NCBI RefSeq assembly: GCF_947495205.1
Contig: NZ_CANLXV010000003.1
Location: 186,001 to 250,000 of the forward strand
Reading direction: 5' to 3'
Origin: an uncultured Polaribacter sp.
Lineage (GTDB): Bacteria; Bacteroidota; Bacteroidia; Flavobacteriales; Flavobacteriaceae
DNA length: 64,000 bases
Shown here piece by piece: positions 45,046-53,596 of the stretch. Within the stretch, counting starts at the first letter, position 1; every line of letters begins with the position of its first letter. Position numbers and translations under genes: made by a program. The notes beneath the pieces are model-generated. The model was not told the origin of the DNA. It was given only the letters and a program-made list of their open reading frames with translations, and made no database searches.

Positions 45046-47490
45046 ATGAAGATTAAAAATAGTTTAATTCTTATTGTACAATTTGTTTTTGCCATAAATT
45101 TTGCGCAAAATACAGTAGCTTACAAAGCCGAAAAAGAAAAAAAACACAACTTAATACATACCAAATTAAAAGTAGATTTTAATTTTGATAAAAAGCAAGT
45201 AAATGGCGAAGCTTGGGTAACTGTAAAACCACACTTTTACAGCACAAATACATTAATTTTAGACGCCAAAGCCATGTTGTTTCAAGAGGTATCTTTAAAC
45301 GGCAATATTTTAAATTATAATTATGACGATTATCAGCTAAACATAAAACTGCCAAAAAACTATACCAAAGAAGAAAGTTTTACAATTTACATTAAATATA
45401 CAGCAAGACCAGACAAAGTAAAAAACAAATTAACCAATACTTTAGCTACAGAGAAAGGCTTGTATTTTATAAATCCGTCTGGTAAAGACAAAACCAAACC
45501 TACACAAATCTGGACACAAGGCGAAACAGAAGGCAGCAGTTGTTGGTTTCCAACAATAGACGCACCCAACCAAAAAACTACGCAAGAAATTTACATTACA
45601 GTACCCAATAAGTATAAAACACTTTCTAATGGTAAACTAATTACAGCTGTAATAAATAAAGAAAATAGAACAGATTATTGGAAATTAGATCAAAAACATG
45701 CACCATATTTAGCATTTTTAGGTGTTGGAGATTTTGAAGTAATCGAAGACACACCTTATAAAAATATACCTATTAATTATTATGTAGAAAAAGAATTTGC
45801 ACCTTTTGCAAAATCCATTTTTGGGAATACCCCAGAAATGATGCATTTTTTTTCAGAAAAATTAGGAGTAACATTTCCTTGGAACAAATACAGCCAAATT
45901 GTTGTAAGAGATTATGTTTCTGGAGCAATGGAAAACACAACGGCAGTTGTACATAGTGAAATTGCATACCAAAAACCAGGGCAATTAATAGATAAAAATG
46001 TGCATGAAAATACAATAGCGCACGAACTTTTTCATCATTGGTTTGGTAATTTGGTAACGTCAGAAAGTTGGGCAAATTTAACGTTAAACGAATCTTTTGC
46101 CAACTACAGCGAATATTTATGGCAAGAATATAAATATGGCAAAGAAGCTGCAGAAATGCATCTATTTGAAAACAATAATGCATATTTAAGTGGGCAAGAA
46201 TCAGACAAAAATTTGGTACGTTTTGATTATTTAGAACATCAAGATATGTTTGATTTAGTAAGCTATAATAAAGGTGGCGCAATTTTACACATGTTACGAA
46301 ATTATGTTGGAGACGAAGCTTTTTTTGCCAGTTTAAAAACCTATTTAAACACTTATAAATACAAAGCGGCAGAAGCCCACGAACTGCGTTTAATTTTCGA
46401 GAAGGTAACAGGCAAAGATTTAAATTGGTTTTTCAATCAGTGGTATTTTGGGGCAAACCATCCAGAATTAACCATTTCTTACGATTACAATTTATTAAGG
46501 AAAACAGTAACTATTAATATATTACAAAACCAAGCACAACCTTTTCAATTTCCTATTGCTTTAGATTTTTTTGAAGGTGGCAAAAAATACAGAAAAACTG
46601 TATTTGTAGAAAATAAAGATGCCTCTTTTACTTTTAATTATAAAGTACAACCCACTTTAATACAAGTAAATGCAGATGGAGTTTTATTGTGCAAAATCAA
46701 TGAAAATAAAGTACTTAGCGATTATATTTTTCAGTTAAAAAATGCTGATCATTTTATGCATCGTAGAGAAGCTTTATTAGAAGTAGTAAAAAAGCAAGAA
46801 GACAAATTGGCTTTTAACGCCGTTGTAAATGCTATGGATGATGATGCTTATCAAATTCAAGTATTGGCTTTAGAAAATGTAGATTTAATAAATAAGTTTG
46901 CTAAAAAAGATGCCATTCAAAAAATAATGAAACTTGCAAGTACAACAGAAAATACTATGGTACAAGCTGCAGCCATACAAACTTTAGGTAAATTAACAGA
47001 TCCAGAATTAAAAAACTACTTTGTAAAAGGTTTAGAAAGCGAGTCTTACGCCGTTTTAGGAAAAAGTTTAGTAGCTATGTTTTATATAGATAAACCATTG
47101 GCTATAAAAAAATCAAAAGAGCTGCCAGATGAAATTCGTAAAATACTGGCAACACCTTTAACAAAAATTTTTATAGCTTCTAATGATGAAACAGAATTAC
47201 CTTTTATAGCAAAAAGTGTAGTTTCTGGTATGTTTTTATCGGGTAATGGACCTAATAAAAAGTTATATGAAAAAGCTTTTCAGCAAGTATCTAAAAGCAA
47301 TAACATGAAAGCCATACAAAACCTAACAGAAGATATGGTAGCCAAAGGCATTCAGTACAAAAAATTTAATTTTGATAAAGTTGTAATCAACTTAATGCGT
47401 AAAATGGTGCAAGCGCAAGAAATTAGCGATAATACCAACAAAGACAGAAATGTGGCCTTAATTAAAACGGCTATGGAGCGTTTACTGTAA
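45046..47490 (+). CDS. M1 family metallo-aminopeptidase
   Basis: 814 residues with a signal peptide (cleavage near FAINFAQ). Exopeptidase motif GAMEN near residue 295. Zinc site HELFHHW (326-332), with the third ligand Glu349 in LNESFANY (HExxH-X18-E). Catalytic Tyr lies in a later segment. C-terminal HEAT-like helices from about residue 570. It trims N-terminal residues from peptides, in the periplasm or on the surface. Confidence 0.95.
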   Translation: MKIKNSLILIVQFVFAINFAQNTVAYKAEKEKKHNLIHTKLKVDFNFDKKQVNGEAWVTVKPHFYSTNTLILDAKAMLFQEVSLNGNILNYNYDDYQLNIKLPKNYTKEESFTIYIKYTARPDKVKNKLTNTLATEKGLYFINPSGKDKTKPTQIWTQGETEGSSCWFPTIDAPNQKTTQEIYITVPNKYKTLSNGKLITAVINKENRTDYWKLDQKHAPYLAFLGVGDFEVIEDTPYKNIPINYYVEKEFAPFAKSIFGNTPEMMHFFSEKLGVTFPWNKYSQIVVRDYVSGAMENTTAVVHSEIAYQKPGQLIDKNVHENTIAHELFHHWFGNLVTSESWANLTLNESFANYSEYLWQEYKYGKEAAEMHLFENNNAYLSGQESDKNLVRFDYLEHQDMFDLVSYNKGGAILHMLRNYVGDEAFFASLKTYLNTYKYKAAEAHELRLIFEKVTGKDLNWFFNQWYFGANHPELTISYDYNLLRKTVTINILQNQAQPFQFPIALDFFEGGKKYRKTVFVENKDASFTFNYKVQPTLIQVNADGVLLCKINENKVLSDYIFQLKNADHFMHRREALLEVVKKQEDKLAFNAVVNAMDDDAYQIQVLALENVDLINKFAKKDAIQKIMKLASTTENTMVQAAAIQTLGKLTDPELKNYFVKGLESESYAVLGKSLVAMFYIDKPLAIKKSKELPDEIRKILATPLTKIFIASNDETELPFIAKSVVSGMFLSGNGPNKKLYEKAFQQVSKSNNMKAIQNLTEDMVAKGIQYKKFNFDKVVINLMRKMVQAQEISDNTNKDRNVALIKTAMERLL

Positions 47491-47885
47491 AGCTTACTTA
47501 TTATTTTATCAAATAATAACCTATATATCTAAAGAGTGTTTGGCGTAAACTGTATTTCATCTCTTTTGTATTTTCTTACAACGTAATTATTTTAGTAAAT
47601 GTAAATATTTTAATAGAAAGGAATAAGATTTCTATTAAGAGTAAAAGGTATTGGTACTTCAATGAATTAACGATGTAATTTTTAGTTATTCAAAATTACT
47701 TTAACAAACCAGTTTCTTATTGTTATAATTTAAAATGCAAAACCAGGTTTATATAATTCTTGCATTTTTAATGTAAACTTGAATTACTTTCCTTTCTATT
47801 TTCGTAATAAGTTTCTTTATAAATATACTACCATTTAGAAAAATAGATTTTAAGCACATTTAAAATGGTTACAAAATCTTAAAAT
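47491..47885. other. Intergenic region between convergent genes, with hairpins
   Basis: Two possible hairpins are visible: TAATAGAAA with TTTCTATTA (47611-47637) and AAAATGCAA with TTGCATTTT (47732-47768) plus T residues, which might end the M1 transcript. The rest is AT-rich with no gene I can support. Confidence 0.5.
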
Positions 47886-48245
47886 TTATTTTTGATATTC
47901 ATCAAAAGTACCATCCGTATAAAAAACTAAAATCCGCTGTATTTTTTTTTCTGAAGTTTTCTCTGAAGATGAAAATAAAGATGGAGTAGGAGCTGCTACT
48001 TTTTCTTTGGTTGTTACTTTATTCGGAAACATTCCAACACCATTTACAAGCCATTTAATATCTACATCTTCAAATTCTGAAGTTACTTTTAAAATAAAAT
48101 CTAAACTTGGTTTGTTTCTCCCAGACAAAATATGCGATATGCTAGAACGCTGCACACCAACTTTATCTGCAAACATAGAAGCAGAAAGTGCATGAAAAGT
48201 CATTATTTCTTTGAGTCGATTTGTAAACTCTGTACTGTTTATCAT
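47886..48245 (-). CDS. XRE-family helix-turn-helix regulator
   Basis: 119 residues. HTH domain at residues 8-60, with MFADKVGVQRSSISHILSG as the helix-turn-helix and RNKPSLDFILKV after it. The C-terminal half is a polar linker plus a short strand-like RILVFYTDGTFDEYQ. It is divergent from the M14 carboxypeptidase gene across 347 bases that contain repeated palindromes. One palindrome covers this gene's own -7 box, so it is probably an autorepressor. Confidence 0.9.
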   Translation of the reverse strand: MINSTEFTNRLKEIMTFHALSASMFADKVGVQRSSISHILSGRNKPSLDFILKVTSEFEDVDIKWLVNGVGMFPNKVTTKEKVAAPTPSLFSSSEKTSEKKIQRILVFYTDGTFDEYQK

Positions 48246-48261
48246 TGTAAATTATTAGTGT

Positions 48262-48295
48262 TTTACAAATGTAAATAATTCAGTGTAATAATCAA
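48262..48295 (-). promoter_or_regulatory. Promoter of the XRE regulator gene with overlapping operator
   Basis: On the minus strand, TTG (48295-48293), 19 bases, then TACATTTG (48273-48266): a full Bacteroidota promoter. The near-palindrome TTTACATTTGTAAA (48275-48262) contains the whole -7 box. Binding there would block transcription of the regulator's own gene, whose ATG is at 48245. Confidence 0.75.
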
Positions 48296-48460
48296 AATCA
48301 TTTATAACTATTATTTAAAAAGTGATTTTAAGTATTAAACAATAACTTTATATAATTAAACTTAAATACCTTAAATTAAGTAATTTAATCCTTAGTTATA
48401 GTTATTTATTATCAGAAAATACCTGAAGCTTTATAGAAACACTAAAGTTGATTATTGTAG

Positions 48461-48569
48461 TTTACAAAAGTAACATTATTCACTATTTTATAAATTTACA
48501 TTTGTAACATAATTACAATTTACAATTGTAAATTTTAGTTTGATTACAAATGTGAATAGCTTATTTTTA
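48461..48569 (+). promoter_or_regulatory. Operator array and promoter of the M14 carboxypeptidase gene
   Basis: Four copies of TTTACAnnTGTAAA-like palindromes: TTTACAAAAGTAAC (48461), TTTACATTTGTAAC (48495), TTTACAATTGTAAA (48519, perfect) and ATTACAAATGTGAA (48543). The last three are spaced exactly 24 bases apart. A likely promoter is TTG (48540-48542), 19 bases, then TATTTTTA (48562-48569), one base off consensus, and the 48543 operator lies between its two boxes. The ATG of the M14 gene is at 48593. Confidence 0.7.
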
Positions 48570-48592
48570 CAACCTATATTTTAGTTAAACTT

Positions 48593-49636
48593 ATGAGCAT
48601 CACAAGCACCGCATTTTTAGAATCAATATTTAAAACACAAAAAGAAAAAACACTTTCAGGAAAATGGATTCGATTTAAGGATCTTAAAAACTTGTTTCAG
48701 AAATATGAATCTTTATTTGATGTTCAACAAATAGGCGTGTCTGAATATGACAGACCTATATATCAATTAAAAATAGGCACTGGTCAAAAGAAAATTTTAC
48801 TTTGGTCTCAAATGCACGGAAATGAAAGTACAGGTACAAGAGCCTTGTTTGATTTATTCAACTGTTTTTTAAATGACAATGCAACAGAATTAAAAACCAT
48901 TTTAGACAACTGTACTTTAGTTTTTATACCCATGTTAAATCCAGATGGGGCAGAAGTATATACGAGAGTAAATGGCAACAATATCGATTTAAATAGAGAT
49001 GCTGTAGCTAAAACAGCCAAAGAAAGTAAATTACTGCGCAGCGTTTTAGAAAGTTTTAATCCGCAGTTTTGCTTTAATCTACACGACCAAAGAACTATTT
49101 TTAATGTAGAAGGCACAAAAAACCCAGCTACCATTTCGTTTTTAGCGCCATCAGAAGAAATTACAAGAAAAATAACGGCAGGTAGAAAACAAACCATGAA
49201 TGTAATTATTGCAATGAATAATATGTTGCAAAAAATAATACCCAATCATGTGGGTAGGTATACAGACGAATTTTACCCAACTGCAACCGGAGATAACTTT
49301 CAAAAATTAGGTTACAACACCATTTTAATAGAATCTGGACATTATAAAGAAGACTATAATAGAGAAGAAAGTAGAAAATATACTTTCTATTCTATTTTAC
49401 AAGGTTTGTCTTACATTGCAAATACTTCAGATTTTAGTACCTATAAAGATTATTTTAATATTCCCAATAATAGTAAGGACTTTTATGATGTAATTCATAG
49501 ATTTTCAGACAGTTCTAAAGATGTTGCTTTTCAATATAAAGATGAAATCTTAGAAAATAAATTGGTATCTAAATTGATTCAAGTAGATGATGATTCTTTA
49601 AAAGAGAAGTTCGGGCACTCTGAAATCGTTTTTTAA
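48593..49636 (+). CDS. M14 family zinc carboxypeptidase
   Basis: 347 residues, no signal peptide. Zinc ligands HGNE (His75, Glu78) in WSQMHGNESTG and the later His in CFNLHDQRT. Substrate-binding NGNNIDLNRDAV (Asn-Arg) and the catalytic Glu in TILIESGHY. Active-site set is complete, so it should be a working carboxypeptidase or amidohydrolase. The substrate is unknown, and the lack of a signal points to the cytoplasm. Divergent from the XRE regulator. Confidence 0.9.
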   Translation: MSITSTAFLESIFKTQKEKTLSGKWIRFKDLKNLFQKYESLFDVQQIGVSEYDRPIYQLKIGTGQKKILLWSQMHGNESTGTRALFDLFNCFLNDNATELKTILDNCTLVFIPMLNPDGAEVYTRVNGNNIDLNRDAVAKTAKESKLLRSVLESFNPQFCFNLHDQRTIFNVEGTKNPATISFLAPSEEITRKITAGRKQTMNVIIAMNNMLQKIIPNHVGRYTDEFYPTATGDNFQKLGYNTILIESGHYKEDYNREESRKYTFYSILQGLSYIANTSDFSTYKDYFNIPNNSKDFYDVIHRFSDSSKDVAFQYKDEILENKLVSKLIQVDDDSLKEKFGHSEIVF

Positions 49637-49670
49637 TTGTAAAAAAATTAAATTTTTCTCATTTTTTTTC

Positions 49671-49700
49671 TTGTTTACTTTAATTAAATTTATAGATTTG
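49671..49700 (+). promoter_or_regulatory. Promoter of the Lrp-type regulator gene
   Basis: TTG at 49671-49673, a 19-base spacer and TAGATTTG at 49693-49700, an exact Bacteroidota consensus match, 26 bases before the ATG. Confidence 0.8.
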
Positions 49701-49726
49701 CAATGTTAATTGAATAATACCTAAAA

Positions 49727-50206
49727 ATGAAAAAATTTATATTAGACGAAATTGATCATCAAATATTAGACATCTTAATTGAAAATGCAAGAACACCTTT
49801 TACAGACATTGCAAAGCAATTATTGGTCTCTGCAGGTACAATTCATGTGCGCGTTAAAAAAATGGAAGATGAGGGCATTATTCAAGGTTCTACACTTACA
49901 TTAAATTATGAGAAAATGGGCTACTCTTTTATTGCTCATGTAGGTGTGTATTTAGAAAAAACTTCTATGACACAAAATGTTATTGAAAACCTTAGAAAAA
50001 TACCTAATGTAACCGTAGCTTATGTAACTGCTGGTAAATATAATATTTTCTGTAAAGTAAGAGCCAAAGGCACCAATGATGCAAAAGATATTATCTATCA
50101 AATAGATGATGTACCTGGAGTAAACAGAACAGAAACTATGATTGCTTTAGAAGAAAGCATAAACGATAAAAAAAGAATGATGCATGCCATTTTTAAAGAA
50201 TTATAG
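49727..50206 (+). CDS. Lrp/AsnC-family transcriptional regulator
   Basis: 159 residues. N-terminal winged HTH (ILDEIDHQILDILIENARTP, then DIAKQLLVSAGTIHVRVKKM) and C-terminal RAM domain (VGVYLEKTSM, NVTVAYVTAGKYNIFCKVRA). The target genes cannot be told; amino-acid response is likely. It lies 90 bases downstream of the M14 gene on its own promoter, with a terminator after it. Confidence 0.95.
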   Translation: MKKFILDEIDHQILDILIENARTPFTDIAKQLLVSAGTIHVRVKKMEDEGIIQGSTLTLNYEKMGYSFIAHVGVYLEKTSMTQNVIENLRKIPNVTVAYVTAGKYNIFCKVRAKGTNDAKDIIYQIDDVPGVNRTETMIALEESINDKKRMMHAIFKEL

Positions 50207-50230
50207 GCATAAATTCTATTCAAATACATC

Positions 50231-50262
50231 AAAATCTCTATTTAATTATAGAGATTTTTTTT
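50231..50262 (+). terminator. Rho-independent terminator after the Lrp-type gene
   Basis: AAAATCTCTAT with ATAGAGATTTT around a 6-base loop TTAATT, then an extended T run. Confidence 0.8.
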
Positions 50263-50331
50263 GTTAAAAATCTCTATAAATTTTTAAATAATGTATATAT
50301 TTAAATAAGTAAATCATATTATATTTTTTGT

Positions 50332-50412
50332 GTGAAAAACTTTCAAGAAACCCATAAAAGATTTTTTACTGGAGAAAAAAACGGAAAATTAGTATTAAAA
50401 ATAATTGAATAG
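50332..50412 (+). CDS. Possible 26-codon upstream ORF, coupled to the CPXCG gene
   Basis: GTG at 50332 opens a 26-codon frame (start VKNFQETHKRFF, end LVLKIIE) whose TAG stop (50410-50412) shares its G with the GTG start of the CPXCG gene. It could be a coupled leader or a small protein. Evidence is only the overlap, and no homologue is recognised. Confidence 0.35.
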   Translation: MKNFQETHKRFFTGEKNGKLVLKIIE

Positions 50413-50597
50413 TGGAACAAGAACATTTTTTTCAATGCCCATATTGTTGGGAAGAAATTTCTATGATTTTAGACAGCAGTGTGCGCCAACAAACCTATAT
50501 AGAAGATTGCGAAGTTTGTTGCAATCCCATAGAAATAACACCAAGTTTTAATGATGGAGAACTCATTGGTTTTCAATCTCAAAGCATAGAACAATAA
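50412..50597 (+). CDS. CPXCG-motif cysteine-rich small protein
   Basis: 61 residues. Cysteine pairs CPYC (about 9-12) and C-VCC (about 33-37) followed by NPIEI match the CPXCG zinc-ribbon family. It starts with GTG at 50412; no ATG is available upstream of the first Cys pair. The function is unknown, with a zinc-binding role inferred. Confidence 0.88.
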   Translation: MEQEHFFQCPYCWEEISMILDSSVRQQTYIEDCEVCCNPIEITPSFNDGELIGFQSQSIEQ

Positions 50598-50603
50598 TTT
50601 TTA

Positions 50604-50681
50604 GAAGCTGTTTCCTGCTTTCACTACTCGCTTTGCACAAAAAAGTGCAAGAGCTCAAACAGACCGTTCAATCAGGGCTAG
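50604..50681. repeat. Dispersed intergenic repeat, family B copy 2
   Basis: GAAGCTGTTTCCTGCTTTCA, then ACTCGCTTT, hairpin TTGCAC-AAAAAA-GTGCAA, then GAGCTCAAACAGACCGTTCA and ATCAGGGCTA. It shares both ends with the copy at 28375-28460 (GAGCTCAAAC and CAATCA-GGCTA). The middle hairpin differs in sequence but is kept as an inverted repeat. Confidence 0.75.
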
Positions 50682-50733
50682 CACCGTTGGTTAGTTTTCT
50701 GCTTTTAGAAGAAATTTAAGATTATTTAAAAAC

Positions 50734-51438
50734 TTATTGCAACGGATTTTGCCAAGAAAAACGCTCAAACAAAGTAAGCCAATCTTTAGGAAAAGGCGCT
50801 TTTAAAAGTAATTTCTCTAATGTAAACGGGTGTTGAAATTCTAATTTACCAGCATGTAAAAACAACTTGTCACAATTTAACTTTTCAGCAAACATTATAT
50901 TATGGTTTTTATCGCCATATTTAGGATCGCCAAGTAAAGGATGACTAATTTTATTGCAATGCACTCTTAATTGGTGCATTCTTCCCGTTTGCGGTTTCAT
51001 TTCTATTAAAGAATATCTAGAAGAATCGTAAGGTTTTACAGGAATCTCTAAAGTAATGTTGGCCAACGTTTTTAAATACGTTAGCGCCTCTTTATGAACA
51101 TTGGCATCTCTACCTTTTACAGGCGAATCTATTTTTTTTTCATCTGGAGAAAAACCACGAACAATACCAAAATATACCTTTTCAATAGCGTTATTGGTAA
51201 ACAATTCTTGAAATTTAGAAATAAAACTTTTTTCTTTTGCCAAAAGAATAATTCCAGATGTTTTTCTATCTAATCTATGAATTGGGTAAGTTTTAAAACC
51301 TTTTTCCCTTTCAATACTTTGTAAAAGAGCAGTTTCTTCTGCAACATTTCTAGAATGATGAGCATGATGTACCAACATATTATTCGGTTTACTAACGCAT
51401 AAGATGTATTCATCTTCAAAAAGAACAGTTATACTCAT
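50734..51438 (-). CDS. RluA-family pseudouridine synthase (TruC-like)
   Basis: 234 residues, single catalytic domain without an S4 domain. Catalytic Asp lies in HRLDRKTSGIIL; ALLQ-like helix and MKPQTGRMHQLRVHCN and HPLLGDPKYG follow. The short length and lack of S4 suggest TruC (tRNA Psi65) more than RluA/C/D, but the target cannot be read from sequence. Confidence 0.92.
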   Translation of the reverse strand: MSITVLFEDEYILCVSKPNNMLVHHAHHSRNVAEETALLQSIEREKGFKTYPIHRLDRKTSGIILLAKEKSFISKFQELFTNNAIEKVYFGIVRGFSPDEKKIDSPVKGRDANVHKEALTYLKTLANITLEIPVKPYDSSRYSLIEMKPQTGRMHQLRVHCNKISHPLLGDPKYGDKNHNIMFAEKLNCDKLFLHAGKLEFQHPFTLEKLLLKAPFPKDWLTLFERFSWQNPLQ

Positions 51439-51594
51439 TGTAGGTTTTTAAATTTCAAAAATAGTATTTAATTTATAGAGTTAATTGTAAGGAAGTATCA
51501 ATTTTTAATACCAATTATATAACCTTTACTTTTATGATAATTTTAAAACTAAACTTTAATTAAAGTTGTAATTTTAACTACTAAATACAAGAAA

Positions 51595-52140
51595 ATGAGA
51601 ATAGTACTACTCTTTATAATAACTGGTTTTATAAGTTGTGTAAGCGCAAAACATAGCGCTACAGGCGCAGAAAAAAGTTTTTTAGAAAAAATAGTTTCAG
51701 AAAAAAAATTCGAAGTAGTGTTTGATAATGCAAACCCTTTAGCCGTTAATAGATTAATTGCTCTAGAGGGTTTATTGCCACCAGGAAGTAATGCAGCAAG
51801 CATAAATTTGGTAGGAAATTCAAATTATTTTAGAGTAGAAAAAGATAGCTTATCTATGTATATCCCTTATTATGGAGAACAACAAATAGCTAGAGGTTAT
51901 AATGAAGATCCTGGTATTAAATTTAATGGAAAGCCTTCAAAAACAGCAATAACATACAATAGTAAAAAAGAAGCATACATTATTAAGTATTGGGCAAAGT
52001 CTGCCATAGAAAATTATATGTTAACCCTAACTTTGTACGCTAATAAAAGTGCTTTTTTAAGCGTAAATAGTAGTCACAGAACCAATATAAATTACAATGG
52101 TTCTTGGAAAGAATTGCCAGATAAATTAAAGGAGAAATAA
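51595..52140 (+). CDS. DUF4251 domain lipoprotein
   Basis: 181 residues. Signal MRIVLLFIITGFISC with lipobox Cys15. The mature domain has the DUF4251 layout: a central strand-rich region with LEGLLPPGSNAASINLVG, SLSMYIPYYGEQQIARGYNE and a terminal SSHRTNINYNGSW segment. Function unknown. Convergent with the DUF58 gene across 11 bases. Confidence 0.88.
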   Translation: MRIVLLFIITGFISCVSAKHSATGAEKSFLEKIVSEKKFEVVFDNANPLAVNRLIALEGLLPPGSNAASINLVGNSNYFRVEKDSLSMYIPYYGEQQIARGYNEDPGIKFNGKPSKTAITYNSKKEAYIIKYWAKSAIENYMLTLTLYANKSAFLSVNSSHRTNINYNGSWKELPDKLKEK

Positions 52141-52151
52141 ACAAATGTTAA

Positions 52152-53483
52152 CTACAAACCTCTAGATTTTAATTCTAAATATTTGTTTACAGTATCTCCT
52201 GTTAAATTTTCTGGCGTTGTTAAAACAGCAGCAATGCCGTATTTTTTCAATTCGTTTACAATGCTTATTTTTTCATACATAAATTTTTCTGCAATTATGC
52301 TATCGTAAACTTCTTGTAAATTATCTGTTTTAGAGTTTATTAAGGCATTTAGTGCAGTATTTTTAAAGAAAACTACTAAAACCAAGTGGTTTTTTGCCAA
52401 AGCCCGTAAATAATTAATTTGACGATTTAAACCATCCATAGTTTCAAAATTGGTAAAAACAATTAACAAACTTCTATGGGTAATTTTACGCTTTACAACG
52501 TTGTATAAACCGCCAAAATCCGACTCAGAAAAATCTGTTTTTAAATTATACAATGCCTCAGAAATTAATCGCATTTGACTGTTTCTTTTTTCTGCAACCA
52601 CCAAATCTTCTAACTTTTTAGAAAAAGACAACATGCCCGCTTTGTCTTGTTTTCTTAAAATAATGTTGCTAATTGCTAAAGTGGCATTTATTGCATAATC
52701 TAATAAACTAAGACCGTTAAACTGCATTTGCATGGCACGTCCTTTGTCTATTATAGTATAAACAGGTTGCGATTTTTCTTCTACATATTGGTTCACCATT
52801 AATTGATTGCGTTTTGCAGTAGCTTTCCAGTTTAAGGTTCTAATATCATCACCAGAAACGTATTCTTTAATTTGTTCAAACTCTAAAGAGTGCCCAATTC
52901 TTCTTATTTTTTTTGTGCCATAACTAATGGCATTATTATGAAACGCTTTAAAATCGAAGTTTTTAAATTTTAAAAAGGAAGGATAACATTTTAAAACAAC
53001 AGCTTGCCCTAAAACATATTTTTTAGTAGCCAATTGCAAAGGTGTATTTGTATAAATATTGGTTTCACCAAAATTATAAACACCTCTTTCTGTTGGTTTT
53101 ACATCATAAAAAAAAGTTTTTACTTGATTTGGTAAAACATCTAAAGGAAAAATAAAATCTCTTTTTTGAAATTGAAATGGCAATTCTTCTATTATAGATA
53201 AATGACTCTTAAATGGATAGCTATTTTTTAAAACAATCGTAATTTTATTCACATCTCCATTAGACAAACGTTCAGGTAAATTTCTTTGTAAAGTTATTCC
53301 GTTTTTTAAACGATATAGCAAAAAAATATCAATGAAGGTTAAAAGATAAAGTATAAAAAGTAAAACCTTTGCCACCAGAAAAAATAAAGGCACAAAAAAA
53401 CCAACCACAAACAATACAGCTACAATGCCTAGAGCGTAGAAAAAACGATTGTTTAAAAAAAGTGACTTATAAAGATTTTTCAA
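52152..53483 (-). CDS. DUF58 domain protein with degenerate MIDAS
   Basis: 443 residues with two N-terminal membrane helices (about residues 13-55), then a beta-rich region and the DUF58 signature near residue 210 (YVSGDDIRTLNWKATAKRNQ). The following vWA-like domain normally has DxSxSM; here it is IIDKGRAMQM, so the metal site is not canonical. Last gene of the SpoIIM-DUF4129-DUF4350-MoxR-DUF58 series on the minus strand. It is separated from moxR by a 113-base spacer with heptamer repeats. Confidence 0.9.
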   Translation of the reverse strand: MKNLYKSLFLNNRFFYALGIVAVLFVVGFFVPLFFLVAKVLLFILYLLTFIDIFLLYRLKNGITLQRNLPERLSNGDVNKITIVLKNSYPFKSHLSIIEELPFQFQKRDFIFPLDVLPNQVKTFFYDVKPTERGVYNFGETNIYTNTPLQLATKKYVLGQAVVLKCYPSFLKFKNFDFKAFHNNAISYGTKKIRRIGHSLEFEQIKEYVSGDDIRTLNWKATAKRNQLMVNQYVEEKSQPVYTIIDKGRAMQMQFNGLSLLDYAINATLAISNIILRKQDKAGMLSFSKKLEDLVVAEKRNSQMRLISEALYNLKTDFSESDFGGLYNVVKRKITHRSLLIVFTNFETMDGLNRQINYLRALAKNHLVLVVFFKNTALNALINSKTDNLQEVYDSIIAEKFMYEKISIVNELKKYGIAAVLTTPENLTGDTVNKYLELKSRGL

Positions 53484-53498
53484 TTTTATGGTTTTTAA

Positions 53499-53539
53499 CT
53501 TTTAACTTTTGACTTTTGACTTTTGACCTTTGACTTTTG
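53499..53539. repeat. Heptamer tandem repeat between the MoxR and DUF58 genes
   Basis: Six copies in + strand reading: CTTTTAA, CTTTTGA x3, CCTTTGA, CTTTTG. In the minus-strand transcript it reads TCAAAAG repeats. It fills part of the 113-base intra-operon spacer. Confidence 0.8.
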
Positions 53540-53596
53540 TTTTTTTTGTTTGTGGTTGCTGTTTATTACCATCAACTAAAACCAAACAATTCTTAA

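Noticed and set aside
45773..46282. 169-codon reverse frame in the M1 aminopeptidase gene
   Set aside because: It overlaps the zinc-site region of the M1 protein on the opposite strand; His-rich noise from that sequence.
48461..48556. CRISPR or phage attachment site from evenly spaced repeats upstream of the M14 gene
   Set aside because: Repeats are short palindromes on promoter elements and intervening bases are not spacer-like; operators explain them better.
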